Source: Cricetomys ansorgei (taxonomy: Eukaryota; Chordata; Mammalia; Rodentia; Nesomyidae). From it: DNA of 64,000 nucleotides. Under the pieces are notes generated by a model. That model was not told the origin of the DNA and did no database searches. It saw only the letters and a list, made by a program, of their open reading frames with translations. Below, in pieces: positions 1 to 12,447 of the stretch. The stretch spans positions 65,268,001 to 65,332,000 of the forward strand of contig JAMJFZ010000199.1 of assembly GCA_026225945.1 (NCBI GenBank), in the 5' to 3' direction. The position numbers and the translations under genes were made by a program. The first letter of the stretch is position 1. Each line of letters opens with the position of its first letter.

Positions 1-116
1 CCTTTAAATGAGACTTAAATAAAGCTGCATGTGATTTGGCTTCTCCTTTCTCTTAAGGACTCCTTATTGTCTTTATAATTTGTTGTTATAGTACCTTTTT
101 TTGGTTATTTATTTGT

Positions 117-166
117 TTATGTATGTATGTATGTATGTATGTATGTATGTATTTATTTATTTATTT
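117..166. repeat. (TATG)n/(TTTA)n microsatellite
   Basis: About eight TATG units pass directly into TTTA units. Confidence 0.9.
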
Positions 167-167
167 G

Positions 168-245
168 ATAGTTTTACTTGTATTCCAGACTGGCCTGGAA
201 CTCACTGTGTAACCTATGCTGATCTTGAATTTAAGATGTTCCTCT
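168..245 (-). mobile_element. Degenerate B1-like SINE fragment, antisense
   Basis: The stretch containing GACTGGCCTGGAACTCACTG is the typical reverse complement of the B1/7SL-derived SINE core. The remainder is strongly diverged and no poly(A) or duplication is visible. Confidence 0.45.
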
Positions 246-639
246 ACCTTAGCTAGGATCTCTTGTCTTCTAGAATTTAATACGCTTTTAGTTTTTTTCA
301 TTTCCCTCTGTGTAGAACTTCGAATCACCCATTTGATGTGGGCCTCACTCTTTCATGGATGGCCCCTCTCTGGCTGCTAGACACTAAGATAGACCTTTCC
401 TCTTTGACTGTAAACTTTTTTTACAAAGCAGTGATGATATAGTTTTATCTATTTATTCTGTGTCTTTGTTGATTATCCAATGGAATTGAGGAGAGTTATA
501 AAGAGAAAAGAATCAGGATGAAGTCATAGATTCAGAGTTTAATGTGTGGGCATTGCTGTACTGTGTAAGAAGTACAGATTTGCAGGAATCAAAATACTTA
601 ATACAATTTATAAATCTGGAATGTCCTTGTTTGTGCAGC

Positions 640-880
640 ATAAGTTGATAATTGTCAACTTGACACAATTTAGAATCACCTGTGAGATGGGCCTGTGATC
701 ATGTCTGTGGTAAGATTATTTCAATAATCTTAATTATCTTAATTGAGATGGGAAGACCCACCCTACTGTGGGTGGAACTATTCCCTAGGCAGAGGATTCT
801 GGATTTTGTTAATGTAACGAAAGTGAGCTAAGCACATGTACATGCATTCATTGTTCCCTGTTCCTGATAGCGATGTGATA
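640..880 (+). mobile_element. MT/MaLR-like solo LTR fragment
   Basis: It contains GTCAACTTGACACAA, then a middle block reading like CCCACCCTACTGTGGGTGG. Both are recognisable parts of rodent MT-type MaLR LTRs and recur at 19.2 and 20.7 kb. The subfamily and exact ends are not resolved. Confidence 0.55.
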
Positions 881-1217
881 TGACCGGCTGCCTGAGGTTT
901 TATGGTTAGTCAATTTGTAAATGATCTGTAGTTATGAGTGAATGGACCTGTGAATAGCAATACCTATGTCACAACCATGTGGCTTTGAATCTTAGAGATA
1001 TCTCAATAGGAAATTATGGGTAAGGAAAGGACAGAGGTCTGCTCACTTGCAATTTTAGGCTGGGGTAAGAACCTGTGGTTTTCTCTATTAAAAAAATATA
1101 TTTTCATGTTATTTTAATAAATTCATATCTTAACTGCTTTCTGGACCTCATATTCCTTTAAAAATGTTTGCTTTATATCCTAAGTGCTTTTATGTTTTCA
1201 ATATCTTTTCTGTGCAG

Positions 1218-1357
1218 GACTATAACGATGAAATCAGGCAAGCACAGCTCCAGGAATTAACATATTTAAATGGAGGTTCAGAAAATGCAGATGTCCCAGT
1301 GGTTCGAGGGAAATCTACTCTGCGTACAAGAGGTGTAACAACACCAGCAATAGCCAG
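1218..1357 (+). CDS. Khdrbs3: Khdrbs3 exon 5: end of STAR domain (QUA2)
   Basis: This exon encodes residues 158-203 and the first two bases of Arg204. The peptide opens [20 protein letters not shown], the QUA2 segment that follows the KH fold in STAR proteins and contributes to RNA recognition. It then enters the linker with [13 protein letters not shown]. The acceptor TGTGCAG and the donor AG|GTAGGT are both good consensus sites. The length is 140 nt, with entry phase 0 and exit phase 2. The reading frame is also open upstream of the acceptor, with an ATG at 1164, but that stretch is intronic and not coding. Relative to the human protein as I remember it, several linker residues differ (for example S for P after RGK), as expected for a rodent orthologue. 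Confidence 0.97.
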
Positions 1358-1984
1358 GTAGGTGTTAATTACTTTTTGTTTTTAGGTTAGCTTGCCATGG
1401 CAATAGTTTGAATGCTGTTCTCATTTATAGATGGAAATAGCTGTCAGTATATCTGTACAAAAGTTCATTCAGAAATTGTTATGTCATAGTCAGGAGATTG
1501 ACTTTGGTGTGAGAAATTTGAACCTAGACTTAAATACAGCCTGTACTACTTCCTAGCCAGTAGTTGTCAGCATTTTCTCTCCCCTGAACAGATTCTATAA
1601 GTCCCTGGGATAGATCTTGTTTTTAAGTCAGTAAGTAGCATTGGTACTGAGAGAATACCCTATATGTGAACTGACTGTTCTATATTGGGGTGTTTCCTGC
1701 CAGTGCTGAGCACAGCGTCAGGCAGGGAGAGGCTCTCTGAGTGCCCTTTCCTTTGCATCCACTATCCATGACCCAGGGTTGCTGAAAACCACTGAGTCAG
1801 CAGGGCACAACATTTTTATTTCTGTTTTCTGAATTGATGATGATTTTATAATAAGAGAAAAATGTTTCAAAGAAATAAATAAAAATCTGACATGGTTATC
1901 TTAAACTTATTAGGAATTATTTTAATTTTTAAACACCTATTTCAAAATTAATCAATGGAAAAAAAAGAGATGAAACTTTTTATT

Positions 1985-2062
1985 GAACTTGTTTTTGGAG
2001 ACAGTGTTTTCCCTGTGACACCTGAGTTCTGGGATTATGGCCTGTACCACCATCCCCAGCTA
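1985..2062 (-). mobile_element. B1-like SINE fragment, antisense
   Basis: TTTTTGGAGACAGTG followed by TGAGTTCTGGGATTATGGC and a CACCATCCCCAGC end matches the order of an antisense B1, with the middle deleted. Confidence 0.45.
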
Positions 2063-3961
2063 GTAATCTAAACTTTTCTGCTCAGCTGGTAACTATGTAG
2101 AAATTTCTTTTTCAGATAGACTGTGATGGAATTTAAAATGACATTTATTTTATATCTCCAAGTTCATGTGGGGAATGCAAGTTACTTCCTGTGAGTGTGC
2201 TAGTCAGTAGCTATTTGTGCTACTGTATTGTAGGCCAGACCTGGGTATGGGTCCTGGGGTCCCTCCAGGAAGAAAGAGCTAAGGGTTGTTGTGGCTGAGT
2301 TCATGAGTCACTGTGTAGATGCTCAGTAAATGGGAATTTAGTTTCCACCTTCTGGTCTTGCTTCATTACCTACTTGCTGTAGTTTTCTGTAGTTGCCATG
2401 ACTATCTACTACTAACCTGGTATCTTTTAGGTAGAATTTTTTTTTCTTTCTCACAGAAACAGAAGCCAGATGGCCAGAGTCAGTGTCATTAAACCAAGGG
2501 TGAGGTTTTGACAAGGAGGAAATCCTTCTCGCATCCATTCCTGGTGACTGCCAGGGCTTTATGATCTGTGGCCGCGTCATTTCTCCCTCCGTGCATCTTC
2601 ACACAGCCTCCTCTTCCGTAGTTCTTCTCCGTCTCCCTTCTATAAGGGGTATACGGCTATATGGAGGGCCTGCTTTGGTAATCTGATGCCATCATTCCAT
2701 CAGACCTTTCCCGTAATTAACATAACCTGTACAGGTTCCCAGGACTCCAGCAGCAGAGTAGTGGATGGCAGGGCATTATCCATCCTACTGCAGTTGCTAT
2801 GCTAGTTTTATCTTCAGTTTATGGAAGCTTACACATCCCCAAACTATATTACATGCAAAACCTTCAGTCTTCTAATTTGTTCTGTCCATACATTACCACT
2901 TTCTGCTGCCTGTTGCCATGTGTCAGGGCAGGTAATGTGTTTCACATGTGCAGATACAGACTTCTTTTATAGGACTGAAATGTCTTGTTCATAACTTCCC
3001 TTCAAAGAAAACAGTATATACGGACAAATAAGAAAGAGTCTCCTAGAATGGACGTTCCTGTGCTACCAGGCTGTTTTTCAGTGATCTAGGTAGATAGATG
3101 TTAGGTGCAGTCCTGTAATGTGAGATTGGTTTTACTAGATTATAATTCAGCTAAAACAAATTTCTATCGCCTAGTGATGTGGTAACCATGATAACAGTGA
3201 TATAAACAAACTATTGTGCTATCTGTCCTGTAAAAGCAGAGCATACACAACCATGTACACTAAGTGTTCAGGCGGTTCTGTTCTCTGGTTTATGTAAGTG
3301 TATCACATCTAATGGACTCCTGTGACTAGCCATCATTTATGATTCATGATTACATGTGTATACAGAAATAGGTATCACCATATTGGAATATAAGTCTATA
3401 AACATTGCTTTGAGTGACACATACTTAACCTTATGCAAGTAAATTTACTACACAAAAGCACATGTCCTGGTATTTATTGTATTATATAGAAGTATATCAT
3501 AAAATCTATTGTATTACCGAATAGCTCTTGCATATCACATGGTCAGATAATAGCTCAGAATGAGTCTTCACTGGCTGGAGACTGTCATGATGGAGCACAC
3601 AGTGCTAGAGTGCAGGAACTCAGTGTTCCTTAAATCACTGGCAGTTTCTTAATTTGGTGCTCTTTCCATGAAAGTGGTGATGTTACCAAAAGGTAAGGAA
3701 GTAAAATGCTTTCTTTATTCTAGACCCCTTCCTCTACCTGTGTGAAACATAATTATAGCGTGTGTAGTGCCTTTCATGGAAGACTACCCCAGCTGATGGT
3801 TGGGACTCAAATTTCTCTTGAGTTTCCTTTATGGCAACTCTATGGCAAGACAGCCTAGGTACTGGATGCACAATGCCTAAATGAAGAGACATCATGATAC
3901 AAAACTAAAGAGAGCACAGTCCCTGGTACCTAGCACTATCTTGTTCTTTAATAAGATCATG

Positions 3962-4055
3962 TTCTCAAGTCAGGGTCCCAGAAGCCAGAGTGGTCTACAC
4001 AGTGGGTTCCATGCCATACTGAAACCATGTCTCAAAAAATAAATTTTTTTTTTTA
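3962..4055 (+). mobile_element. Degenerate B1-like fragment
   Basis: CCAGAGTGGTCTACACAGTG followed by ACCATGTCTCAAAAAATAAA resembles the second half and A-tail of a B1 SINE. It is weakly preserved. Confidence 0.4.
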
Positions 4056-5129
4056 AAACTTCCTGTGATGTAGTAATGTTTTAATGGCATTATAAGCTCT
4101 TGTGGTAGCTTCCCCAGAAGCTGGTTCTTAACACCATGTCTCAGTTACTCATGTCTATCAAACTGAATTAATCTTATCTATATCTTCCTTTGTTTATTCC
4201 CTATTACATGGCAAATTCATAAAAGCCTTGTGTCCCTAGTAGAAGGCATATGTGATAATTTCTCTACATTGACCACTTTAGATGACCACTTTGGAATCTG
4301 AACATATTGGTTCCTAAAATTTTGTAGTATTACCTTGCCGTTACCACTTCAGGATACCTTTCTGATCCTGAATGCATCTGAAGCTAAATCATACAGTTAG
4401 AAGTAATAATGTTGTAATAAAACTTTTCCATTTTCATTGCAAAGAAAAGAACTAACCCTATTCTTGAGTGCAGGAGATATATTTACCCATAGTCTTCCTG
4501 TGCACTGCCTGACCCCAGCTGTGATCCAGGAGTCCCCAGAAGAGAGACTTGGGGGAGCAGCATGAATGTAGGGTTGTGTGCACTCCAGGAAGCACACCTT
4601 TGTTTCAGGCTTTTAATCCACATTTGCAGGTTGCTGTGGAGGCTGACCTAGAAGCTGCAGACTCATCATGGATACATGCTTCTGTTCCCTTAAGCCTGTT
4701 CTGTGTTGGTCTGGAGCAGAACTGTGACATACATTTTGAAATCCTGCTTTGCTCTGTATGTGTTTGCAGGCAATTTTTAGATCTCTCCTAGTCTCAGTTT
4801 CTTTGTCTATAGATGAGCAAGATAAGGCCCACTCATGTGTTGAAATCCCATTTGCTGTCATTTTGGAATGGCATAATTTGTGTGGCCTCCCAGAAATCAG
4901 AACTTCCCACTGTGTCTACAATGAAGAAATTAAGCTCTGCTTTGGATATGCCTGTATTGTGTTGTGCTAGCTGCCCAGAAACATATTTATTTCTGTGATT
5001 TACTTTGTGTTATCCTTACTACATTTTACGGAAGTACGGAACCGTGATTCGTCTGAGACGTCAATGTATGTGAAGATAATATGTTAGAAAATATGACAGA
5101 TTCTGCTAATTTGACCCTCTTGTTTACAG

Positions 5130-5325
5130 GGGAAGAGGTGGAGTCACAGCCAGGCCTGTTGCAGTTGGGGTGCCACGTGGGACACCAACTCCCCGAGGAG
5201 TCCTTTCCACCCGAGGGCCAGTGAGCCGGGGAAGAGGACTTCTCACTCCCAGAGCAAGAGGTGTCCCCCCAACTGGATACAGACCTCCACCACCACCCCC
5301 AACACAGGAGACCTACGGAGAGTAT
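5130..5325 (+). CDS. Khdrbs3: Khdrbs3 exon 6: RG-rich and proline-rich linker
   Basis: The first base completes Arg204, then 65 codons encode residues 205-269. The segment has repeated Arg-Gly motifs (GRGG, PRG, TRG, SRGRG, ARG), which in this family are arginine-methylation and RNA-contact sites. [11 protein letters not shown] stretch of SH3/WW-binding type follows, and the exon ends in QETYGEY. The acceptor follows GACCCTCTTGTTTACAG and the donor is TAT|GTAAGT, a near-perfect consensus. The length is 196 nt and the exit phase is 0. The exon is G/C-rich compared with its AT-rich introns. The frame stays open past the donor to 5424, but that extension is intronic. The residues RPVAVGVP differ slightly from the human linker as I recall it. 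Confidence 0.97.
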
Positions 5326-8300
5326 GTAAGTAAAGCTGGCAGCTTTGGAGATCAAGTTGATCCAGTTGATATACTGTGTCATGTTGTCTGGTTCACCTCT
5401 TCAGCTCAGCGAGTAGTTTTTTGAAGGATACACATCCGAAAGTATGTGATCGCTTTGCCAAGCAGCTTGAAAGCAAGGCAGAATTTTAGCTGCAAGGAGT
5501 ACAAGACAGGGCCAGGGAGATAGCTATTAAGCTCTTCCATGGGTTTACTAGAACGTGCTTTTTTATTTCAGGTTGTACCTGAGTAAGTCTGTCACTTGAA
5601 AAGTGATTACCTAAATATTCCAAGATGGTGTTGCCTTAAAATGTGTCACTTTAATCTGTTAATAAAGTATAGATTTGTAGTGGAAGTTCTTTTCAGTCAA
5701 GAAAACTAAAATTTCATACTTTTGTATCAATTAGCTTTCTTTACTAATTCATTAATGTTTAGATATAGTTTGTAGTAGAAAGAGAAAGAAGTGTAACTGT
5801 AAAAGTAGGACAGAAGGGAAGGAATTTGCTAAGGATCCCAGCCCTTAGGATTCTTGGCCTAGCTTCCTTGCTTGTCACAGGTGGAGAAAATGAGAAGTCA
5901 GTAGATGGATGGTTCCTGCCACTAACTGTGGTTATTGAAGGGAGTTATCAAAGGCAGTAGTGACCGGGATCAGATGCTAGCCCTAATGGCTCTTACTCTT
6001 GGAGGTACCGAGCACCTCTTTGCACAGTTTCTAGAAGGTTGCAGTTATCCCCAACCCACTGAAATCCTCTTTAGTTTCATCTGTGGCTGCTTTGAATTGT
6101 GTATTCTGGACTTAACTGAAATTCCACAGATGCTGTCTTCTTATTCTTCTAGATCTGGCTCATGTCTTGGGTTTGGCCTAGACTGCTCTTCCCATATCAT
6201 CTGCATCCTTTTCCTGCTTCTGCATAGGTCTGCTATTACTGGAGACACTCATGAGCAGATGCTGAGTTGTTGAGCTCTTCAGCATTACAGCTATTGTTAC
6301 TCTTTCTCTCCTACTTAAACTGAACATGTGGCAGGGCAGGGATGGGCAGCACTTGGCTCCTTTGACTTAGCAGAGAGCCCTGTGACTTATACTCAATAAC
6401 ATTGTCATTCCATAGCAGATTCCCTGTTTTACTATTCAGTTGTTGAAGGATGTGGCTCTTTATTCTTTTTTTCATTGCTTAAAATTGCTTATTTTCCTGT
6501 TTCCTTGTGTTCTTGCAAAACTGACACTGATGGCTGTGCCTCAAGTTCTTAAATGCTGACTCTTCCAAAAGGAATAGGGACAACAAAGAGAAGGAATGCT
6601 GTTGAAGTCCTTGTAGGTGCATGCCATGAGTTGCTTTATCCCACTTTATTCCCACCTGGCTTACCTTGACGGCTCTTAGACCCACATGGCTGGATGGTAT
6701 TCTAGAAATTGCTAGGCAGGATTTGTGGGAGAATTGGATCATGGAACTCATTTCACCATCTATTTGGAATGAGTTGGGCAATTTAACATTTGCTGGTTTC
6801 ATAACCACATGTTTAAAAAGTATTACCATCTTTTCCTCTCCTAATTCATCCTCACCCTCAACAAGGACTTCTTGAGAGCCTTCTGTATGAGCCAGATCCA
6901 CATTCCTTGCCTCCGTGTGTATATGCTGATCAGCCTAAAAAATGAGATGAATAAATCCAAGCCTTTCTTGCCCAGAGGAGGAAAATAAAAGCAAATGGAC
7001 CCTCATTTTTGGTGCGTGTGCAGAGATGGACTGGAAATGGGGGTGGGGTGTTTGTTGCTCATAGCTCTGATTTTTTTTTTTCAATTTTTGATAATGAGAA
7101 AATAATTGCAACAATCAAATTAGTGAATTGATAGATATTGTGCTGAATGAATTTACTCTTATTTGGCATCAATTACCATGCTTGCCCTGCAGAACATTAC
7201 TTGATTCCTATTCAGGAGCAAAGATTGGAGCATTCTGAAGGAAAAAGAATTTACTAAGTCCCACACTCACACCCGGCTCTCTCCAAGCCACTTAGTGCCT
7301 CTGAAGGATGATTTGCACTTGGGGCCAGTGCTGCTTCTGCTGTATCTGCACCCTAGTGTTACACTCAGATTCCTGACAGCTACATTCTCCGTTTAGTTTT
7401 AATTTTCCTGGAAGGCAGCAACTCTGGGCACACATGCTTTCCATGCCACTTTAGGAAGAATAGCAAGGTACAGGAAATAAGACGTTGCTTTAGGTACACC
7501 TTCTCCAAGCTGACTCCTACTATGAAGGAATCGGACTAGAAATGTGATCATTTAACTTCTCATGTTATTCATTTTAATACCTTTTCAGATTACTGGCCAA
7601 ACTGAAGGATTTTCCCCACTAAGCTAGCTTTTTGTAATTCCTCTTGACACAGTTGATGTAAAATGCTCCGCAGCTGTGTACTGCATCTAGGGCATCACTG
7701 ATGGCTGGTGCAGGGAGGAGAAAAGGCCCCTTCTCCTCACTTACGGTAGTCAGCCATTACCGATTCTCAGCTGTTTCCTCTTGACCCAAATGGAACTTAC
7801 TGCCCCTGTTCCAGACACACTAGTATAACCGGGTAGTCTCTGACATGTGTTTTACATTGGCCATTGGTTTTAACTGTTTGAAAGCCTCTTAGTGTTTAGC
7901 TTTCATCATTGTACATATAGGGTGTGTTACCAAAACAAAATGACAAAAAATAAACAGCCTCAAACTTTGTGTTTCCTCATTTTCTTTCAAGAGGATAGGC
8001 ACACTACAAAATACCAAACTCCAAAACTGAGAGCCCTAAAGAACAAGAATAGGTAGTTATTCATCTTAGAGCAAGTCGAAAGACCTGTCTTCTTTGGGCA
8101 TGCTGAGCTATTCCACTTAAGTGGAGTTACCATGAACCAGATTCTAAACTCTGAGGACAAGGGCTTCTCCCTATCTCTCTAATCACCTTCTCATTTCCAG
8201 TGTCTGGTGTCCTGTCCCACACATCCTGGGCCTTTGTAAACATTGACTAAATGGACGTGTGTGTAGGGATGCATACTCTGAGGAAGGCTAAGTTTTAGAG

Positions 8301-8777
8301 AGGTGCCTCCTGTGCAGCACTCTGCTGAGGCCTCTGCAACACAGTTGTCAATTGTCTCAGGAGTTAGCATCAGGCTGTGTAGTACACTTGTATTTACTGT
8401 CCATGTTTACCTGCCGTGGAGATCATTAGCTTTCATGAAGAGAAGTCATGTCCTCATTAGTTTTTCTCCAGCCACTGGCAGTTTCTGGCACACTCTTTAA
8501 GAATTTGCTGGCTGAACAGCCCTGCAGAGCAGGGTAACTTTTCTTCATGGAAGTTACCACTGGTTCCATTAAATACGGTTTGTGTCTTTCTGTTCAGAAC
8601 TCAGCTGTTTAAGACACCTTAAGCTGATAAATAAAAATCGAGAACTATTAGGAAGAGTGGATTGGGATAAGGATTAAAACAAACCAATAACATGAAATAA
8701 ATAAAAATGACCTTTTCAGTGTTTAAGGACATCAGAACATCTTTATCTCAGAAATATAAATTCTAAACATGTCCTTG

Positions 8778-8858
8778 ATGCTGGGGACTTGGCTTATTTG
8801 CATAGCATACTTGAAGCCTTGGATTTGATTCCTGGCACTACAATGAATAAGAAGTTTT
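8778..8858 (+). mobile_element. Old ID-like (tRNA-derived) SINE
   Basis: GCTGGGGACTTGGCTTATTTG followed by TTGGATTTGATTCCTGGCAC keeps the spacing of the A and B boxes of an ID/tRNA-Ala-derived SINE. It has many changes and a short A-rich end. Confidence 0.5.
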
Positions 8859-9048
8859 TTAAAGTCCTCAATAGATATTCAATAACAAAAATTTTATTCT
8901 CATAAACCTTGTTTGATGATATTTAACCAACCCAATTTAGTTTTTAAAAATTGATTTTGCATACTGTTTGAAGTGATTATTTCTAGGGTAAATATGGAGG
9001 TGAGCTATCATGCAGTTGCTTATTTAAACCAAGCCCAGAGAAAGAATC

Positions 9049-9050
<2 letters not shown>

Positions 9051-9093
<43 letters not shown>
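9051..9093. repeat. (TG)21 microsatellite
   Basis: An uninterrupted TG run of about 21 units. Confidence 0.95.
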
Positions 9094-9095
<2 letters not shown>

Positions 9096-9939
9096 TTTAA
9101 ATCCAGGCATGCTTAATGCTTTGTTAAGAAAGTCTGTCTGGATACTTGAGACAGCCCATCTTCATAGTAAGTATTCAAAAATGGAAAGACATTCTCATAA
9201 CAGGTCAAGCGCCAAGAAAGACACAATTAATGGACAGGTTGTTACTAATTTTTCTGTGTAGTGAACTTATGTGAAGCATGTGGAAAACTGAGGGTGCAGG
9301 GTAATGTCTTGTTGAAGTGGTTGAGACATTGCATCGTCTATAATGCCTCTAAGTCCTGTATTTTCATCAACAGTCACAATCACAAAGGATTCTCTGACTT
9401 AGTCATCCAGAAGAATGTCTGTTGTCAGATAGTGTGTGTGACTGGGATTACCATCCCTAGGAGCCTAGGTGGCATGTGTAGGAGCCTTGGGAAGAGCTGG
9501 CTACCCATGTTCAACTCATAGCCTTCCCTCCAGTAGATTTGTCTTTAACAAATATCCCAGGAAAGGAAAGTAGTTCACCATCACTATTTTTTCCAAAAAT
9601 GCAGAAATAAGTTATTGAGTATAGTTTTGTTCATTGAATATTTAGTACACACTGGGACCTTGCATTCTACTTTTAAGGTAGAAAAAAATAGCCATAATTA
9701 TAGTAACTTCACATCTCTTTTTTTGGAAAATGAGAAGTTCCTTTCTCCCAATGACACCAACTTATTTCTTATACCCAAATAATTGCACAACTGAAAACTT
9801 AATTAGTGAAACCCTCAGTGTTTTCACTGTGAACACTTTAACAATTCAGAGTGTGATCACACAGAAAGACAGGCCTGGCAGAGCTCAGTATTCCTGTAAA
9901 CTGGGGGCATGCTGCCTTTTGGTCACAGAAAAAGGAAAC

Positions 9940-9961
9940 ATGCATGCAAGCAAGCATGCAT
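9940..9961. repeat. 8-bp perfect inverted repeat (ATGCATGC arms)
   Basis: ATGCATGC and GCATGCAT flank the six-base spacer AAGCAA. The arms alternate purine and pyrimidine. No function is implied by position. Confidence 0.8.
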
Positions 9962-11046
9962 CCCTGCTGTGCATGGAATCTACATCTCTGCCTCTGAAGG
10001 ACCTTATCAATTATTTGTAACAGGCAAACTGCCAAGGGGAAAGGCTTTTTCACCATTGCTTTTATTGCAGTTTTCCTTCTATTTGTACAACCAAAGTGCT
10101 CACATGTTAACTGCTGGAAAGAAGACACCTGGTTTGGGTCCACTTTTCTGCTGTTGTCAGTATTTCACTTTTGCTCCATATGTGCGGGTTCATTCATTAC
10201 ACACCAAATTCCGGACAGTATCAGATGTCTTATAGTTTATCTCCATTCTATACAAGCCCTTTAAGTTAGCACAGATACAACAGGTCACCCACATCACTAG
10301 CCCCTCTATTTTAAAATCTAGTTCTAAGCACTGGGTCTCTGGCTATCCACAGTTTCTGTCTGGCGTGGCCACACATGGGAAGAGCCAGAGTCAGCTCTTC
10401 AGCTGTATAATTCGTCAAGGCAATTCTGACTTGCTGACAACTCATTATTACCAACGTGTTACTTTGAGCATTAGTTACAACTCTGCTTCAAAAAAAAGAA
10501 GTAATCATCTATTTGGAACCAAATACTTGTGACCATACAAGGATGGTCAGTCATGAAGCATGGATTCAGCCACCTTACATGACATACCCAGCAATGACAA
10601 GGGTTATGAAAACCTATGTAGCCAGATTTTAGATGTGCTGTCACTCCCCTGTCACATAAAGGAGAGAAACTGGTTAAGAATTCTAAGTGTTTTCGGTATG
10701 AAGTTGAGTGTCTGTTTTGTTCTCCTCGCTGACTCTCATCAGCCTCTGGCACACAGCACATCAGCTTGCAAGGCCCCATTCGTGCTAGCGCACTCCTTAA
10801 CCACACAGAAATCTGAGCATTGCATGCCTTTCCATGAGCTCTTGAGTTCCTTTTAATTCCTTTTCCTGTCTTGCCCTTACCTCTGCAACTGGAGTCTCTG
10901 TCTTTATCAGGCATTGTTAGTGTCAAAGGAAAAGATGATTGTTGAATTTGAAAATCTGAATTGCCTTTGTTTTCAGTTGTAGAAATGAACAGTACTTTAT
11001 CCCATAAAATAGAGTAAATGTTCAGTGAACCAAACAAGAGAGGTTA

Positions 11047-11050
<4 letters not shown>

Positions 11051-11082
<32 letters not shown>

Positions 11083-11125
11083 ACACACTAAACAAACAAA
11101 CAAATAAATAAAATAAAATAAAAGG
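11051..11125. repeat. (TG)n then (AAAC)n/(AAAT)n low-complexity tract
   Basis: About 15 TG units are followed by CACACAC and then AAAC/AAAT-type units. Confidence 0.9.
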
Positions 11126-12179
11126 CAAAGAAAGAAGAACCAAAAAAAAAAAAAGGAAAAACAGATTGGTCATTTCAGAGTGGCTTTCCTTATGAGGTAA
11201 GGCCCAAGACAGAGCAGAGCCCAAGCTTATCCTTGGTTTCCTTTGCTGTGTGAGGAGCAAGGCCAAGGTAATCCAGGCTCACTGACACTGGCCATTTGGG
11301 AAATTGGGCTGTTTGTCTCCCTAACCTGGTGTTTGTTCACTAGGCCTTACAAGCAGTTCAGTTCCAGCCACACACAACTGGAGCATGAATGGCTGCATTC
11401 TTCCAGTCTCTTCCAGAACACTGGGCTCCTAAGTTGTGTTTCAATTGCCATGTCACCTCTGCCACTTAGCGCTGTCACTACCTCTGTGCTCCTTTACTTG
11501 GCTTTGTGTTCAGTAGACTGGGTTTCTTTCTTGCCTTTATTTTATCTCCATTTGCAGGGTCCTTTCACAGGCTCTGACAGATTGGAGATGTCACCAAAGG
11601 GTATAGAAAGAAGCTAACTTGGCATCACTAAGCTGACTCATTCCCGAGTCATGGCCTTGCATTCATGTACTTTCCCATCTTCTTAATGAAGTAAAATTGA
11701 GTATCTTCAGCCAATTTTAGAGAACACTAGATGGCTTGCGTGGTGAGCTAAGAAATATGAAATACTAGTGCCATTTAATGAAGAAGCTATTATTTCAAGA
11801 GGCTAAATGGGCTTTTCACCGCCCTTTAGGATGCACATCTGTTTTGTTCTATCCGTGTCATTTAGCCTCTCTGGGATTGAGTTTCTTCTCAGTAAGCAGA
11901 TGCTGCTTATGCTGTAGCTGGCAGATTTGCTGTAGGCTCCATGTCTGTAACTTTGCCCAGCTTGATGATTCTATAATGGAGTGTTTTTCACTGAAACTTG
12001 GCTTTTTTAACGACCCAAGAGAGGTCTAATAAGAGACTAATTTCATCAAGTAGAATCCTGATTTTGAAGAGAAAGTGATTGAATAAAAAAAGAAAATATT
12101 TTAATGAGGATAGAAACAAACTAAAACTGAGTGGCTGTGGGTGTTTGGAGTGTTAAAATAGTTTTGAAAAGCAACTTTA

Positions 12180-12326
12180 ATCTGTATGTGTCCACATGCA
12201 GTTGCGTGTATCATCAGGTCAGAGGACAATTTGCAGGTGTCAGTTCTCCTCTTCCACTGTGTGGATGAGAGAGCTTAGGGTGTCAAGCTTGGCCATGACT
12301 CACTGAGCCATCTTGCTGGTCCCAGA
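12180..12326 (-). mobile_element. B3-like SINE, antisense
   Basis: AGGTCAGAGGACAATTTGCA and the terminal ACTGAGCCATCTTGCTGG are the reverse complement of the B3/B2-type tRNA-derived SINE. It is moderately diverged and truncated. Confidence 0.7.
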
Positions 12327-12417
12327 AATGGCTTAAAAAATCATACTTGTTAAAAATATGCACAAGTTCTTCATGATACATAAACTTAAATTGTAGAAAT
12401 AAGCATATTATTCTTAT

Positions 12418-12447
12418 GCTGACTCAATTAATTATGATTGAGTCAGC
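12418..12447. promoter_or_regulatory. Perfect palindromic pair of AP-1/MARE-like sites
   Basis: GCTGACTCAAT (12418-12428) and its exact reverse complement ATTGAGTCAGC (12437-12447) flank the 8-bp spacer TAATTATG. Each arm holds a consensus AP-1 site, TGACTCA and TGAGTCA. The left arm preceded by T gives the Maf-type TGCTGACTCA. The sequence motif is certain; binding in cells is unknown. Confidence 0.5.

Larger units (their letters stand above)
1..1217 (+). other. Khdrbs3: 3' end of Khdrbs3 intron 4
   Basis: This non-coding interval ends in a polypyrimidine stretch and TGTGCAG acceptor at 1211-1217. It holds a TATG microsatellite, a degenerate antisense B1-like fragment and an MT/MaLR-like LTR fragment, each listed separately. 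I see nothing else between 240 and 640 or between 880 and 1200. Confidence 0.85.
1358..5129 (+). other. Khdrbs3: Khdrbs3 intron 5
   Basis: This 3.8-kb intron has donor GTAGGT and an acceptor ending TTTACAG. It carries two weak B1-like fragments. I see no credible coding, RNA gene or other structure in 1358-1980, 2070-3950 or 4060-5129; the short open frames there have no codon or family signal. Confidence 0.85.

Noticed and set aside
1164..1217. ATG at 1164 as a start codon for exon 5
   Set aside because: The frame is open through the acceptor only by chance. The AG at 1216-1217 and the family protein place 1164-1217 in the intron.
6479..6901. 140-codon minus-strand open frame in intron 6
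   Set aside because: No recognisable motif, no promoter or splice signals, and low-complexity composition.
10471..11037. 188-codon minus-strand open frame, the longest in the window
   Set aside because: The translation shows no domain, no splice context and no resemblance to a known family. It lies in an intron and is of a length expected by chance in 64 kb.
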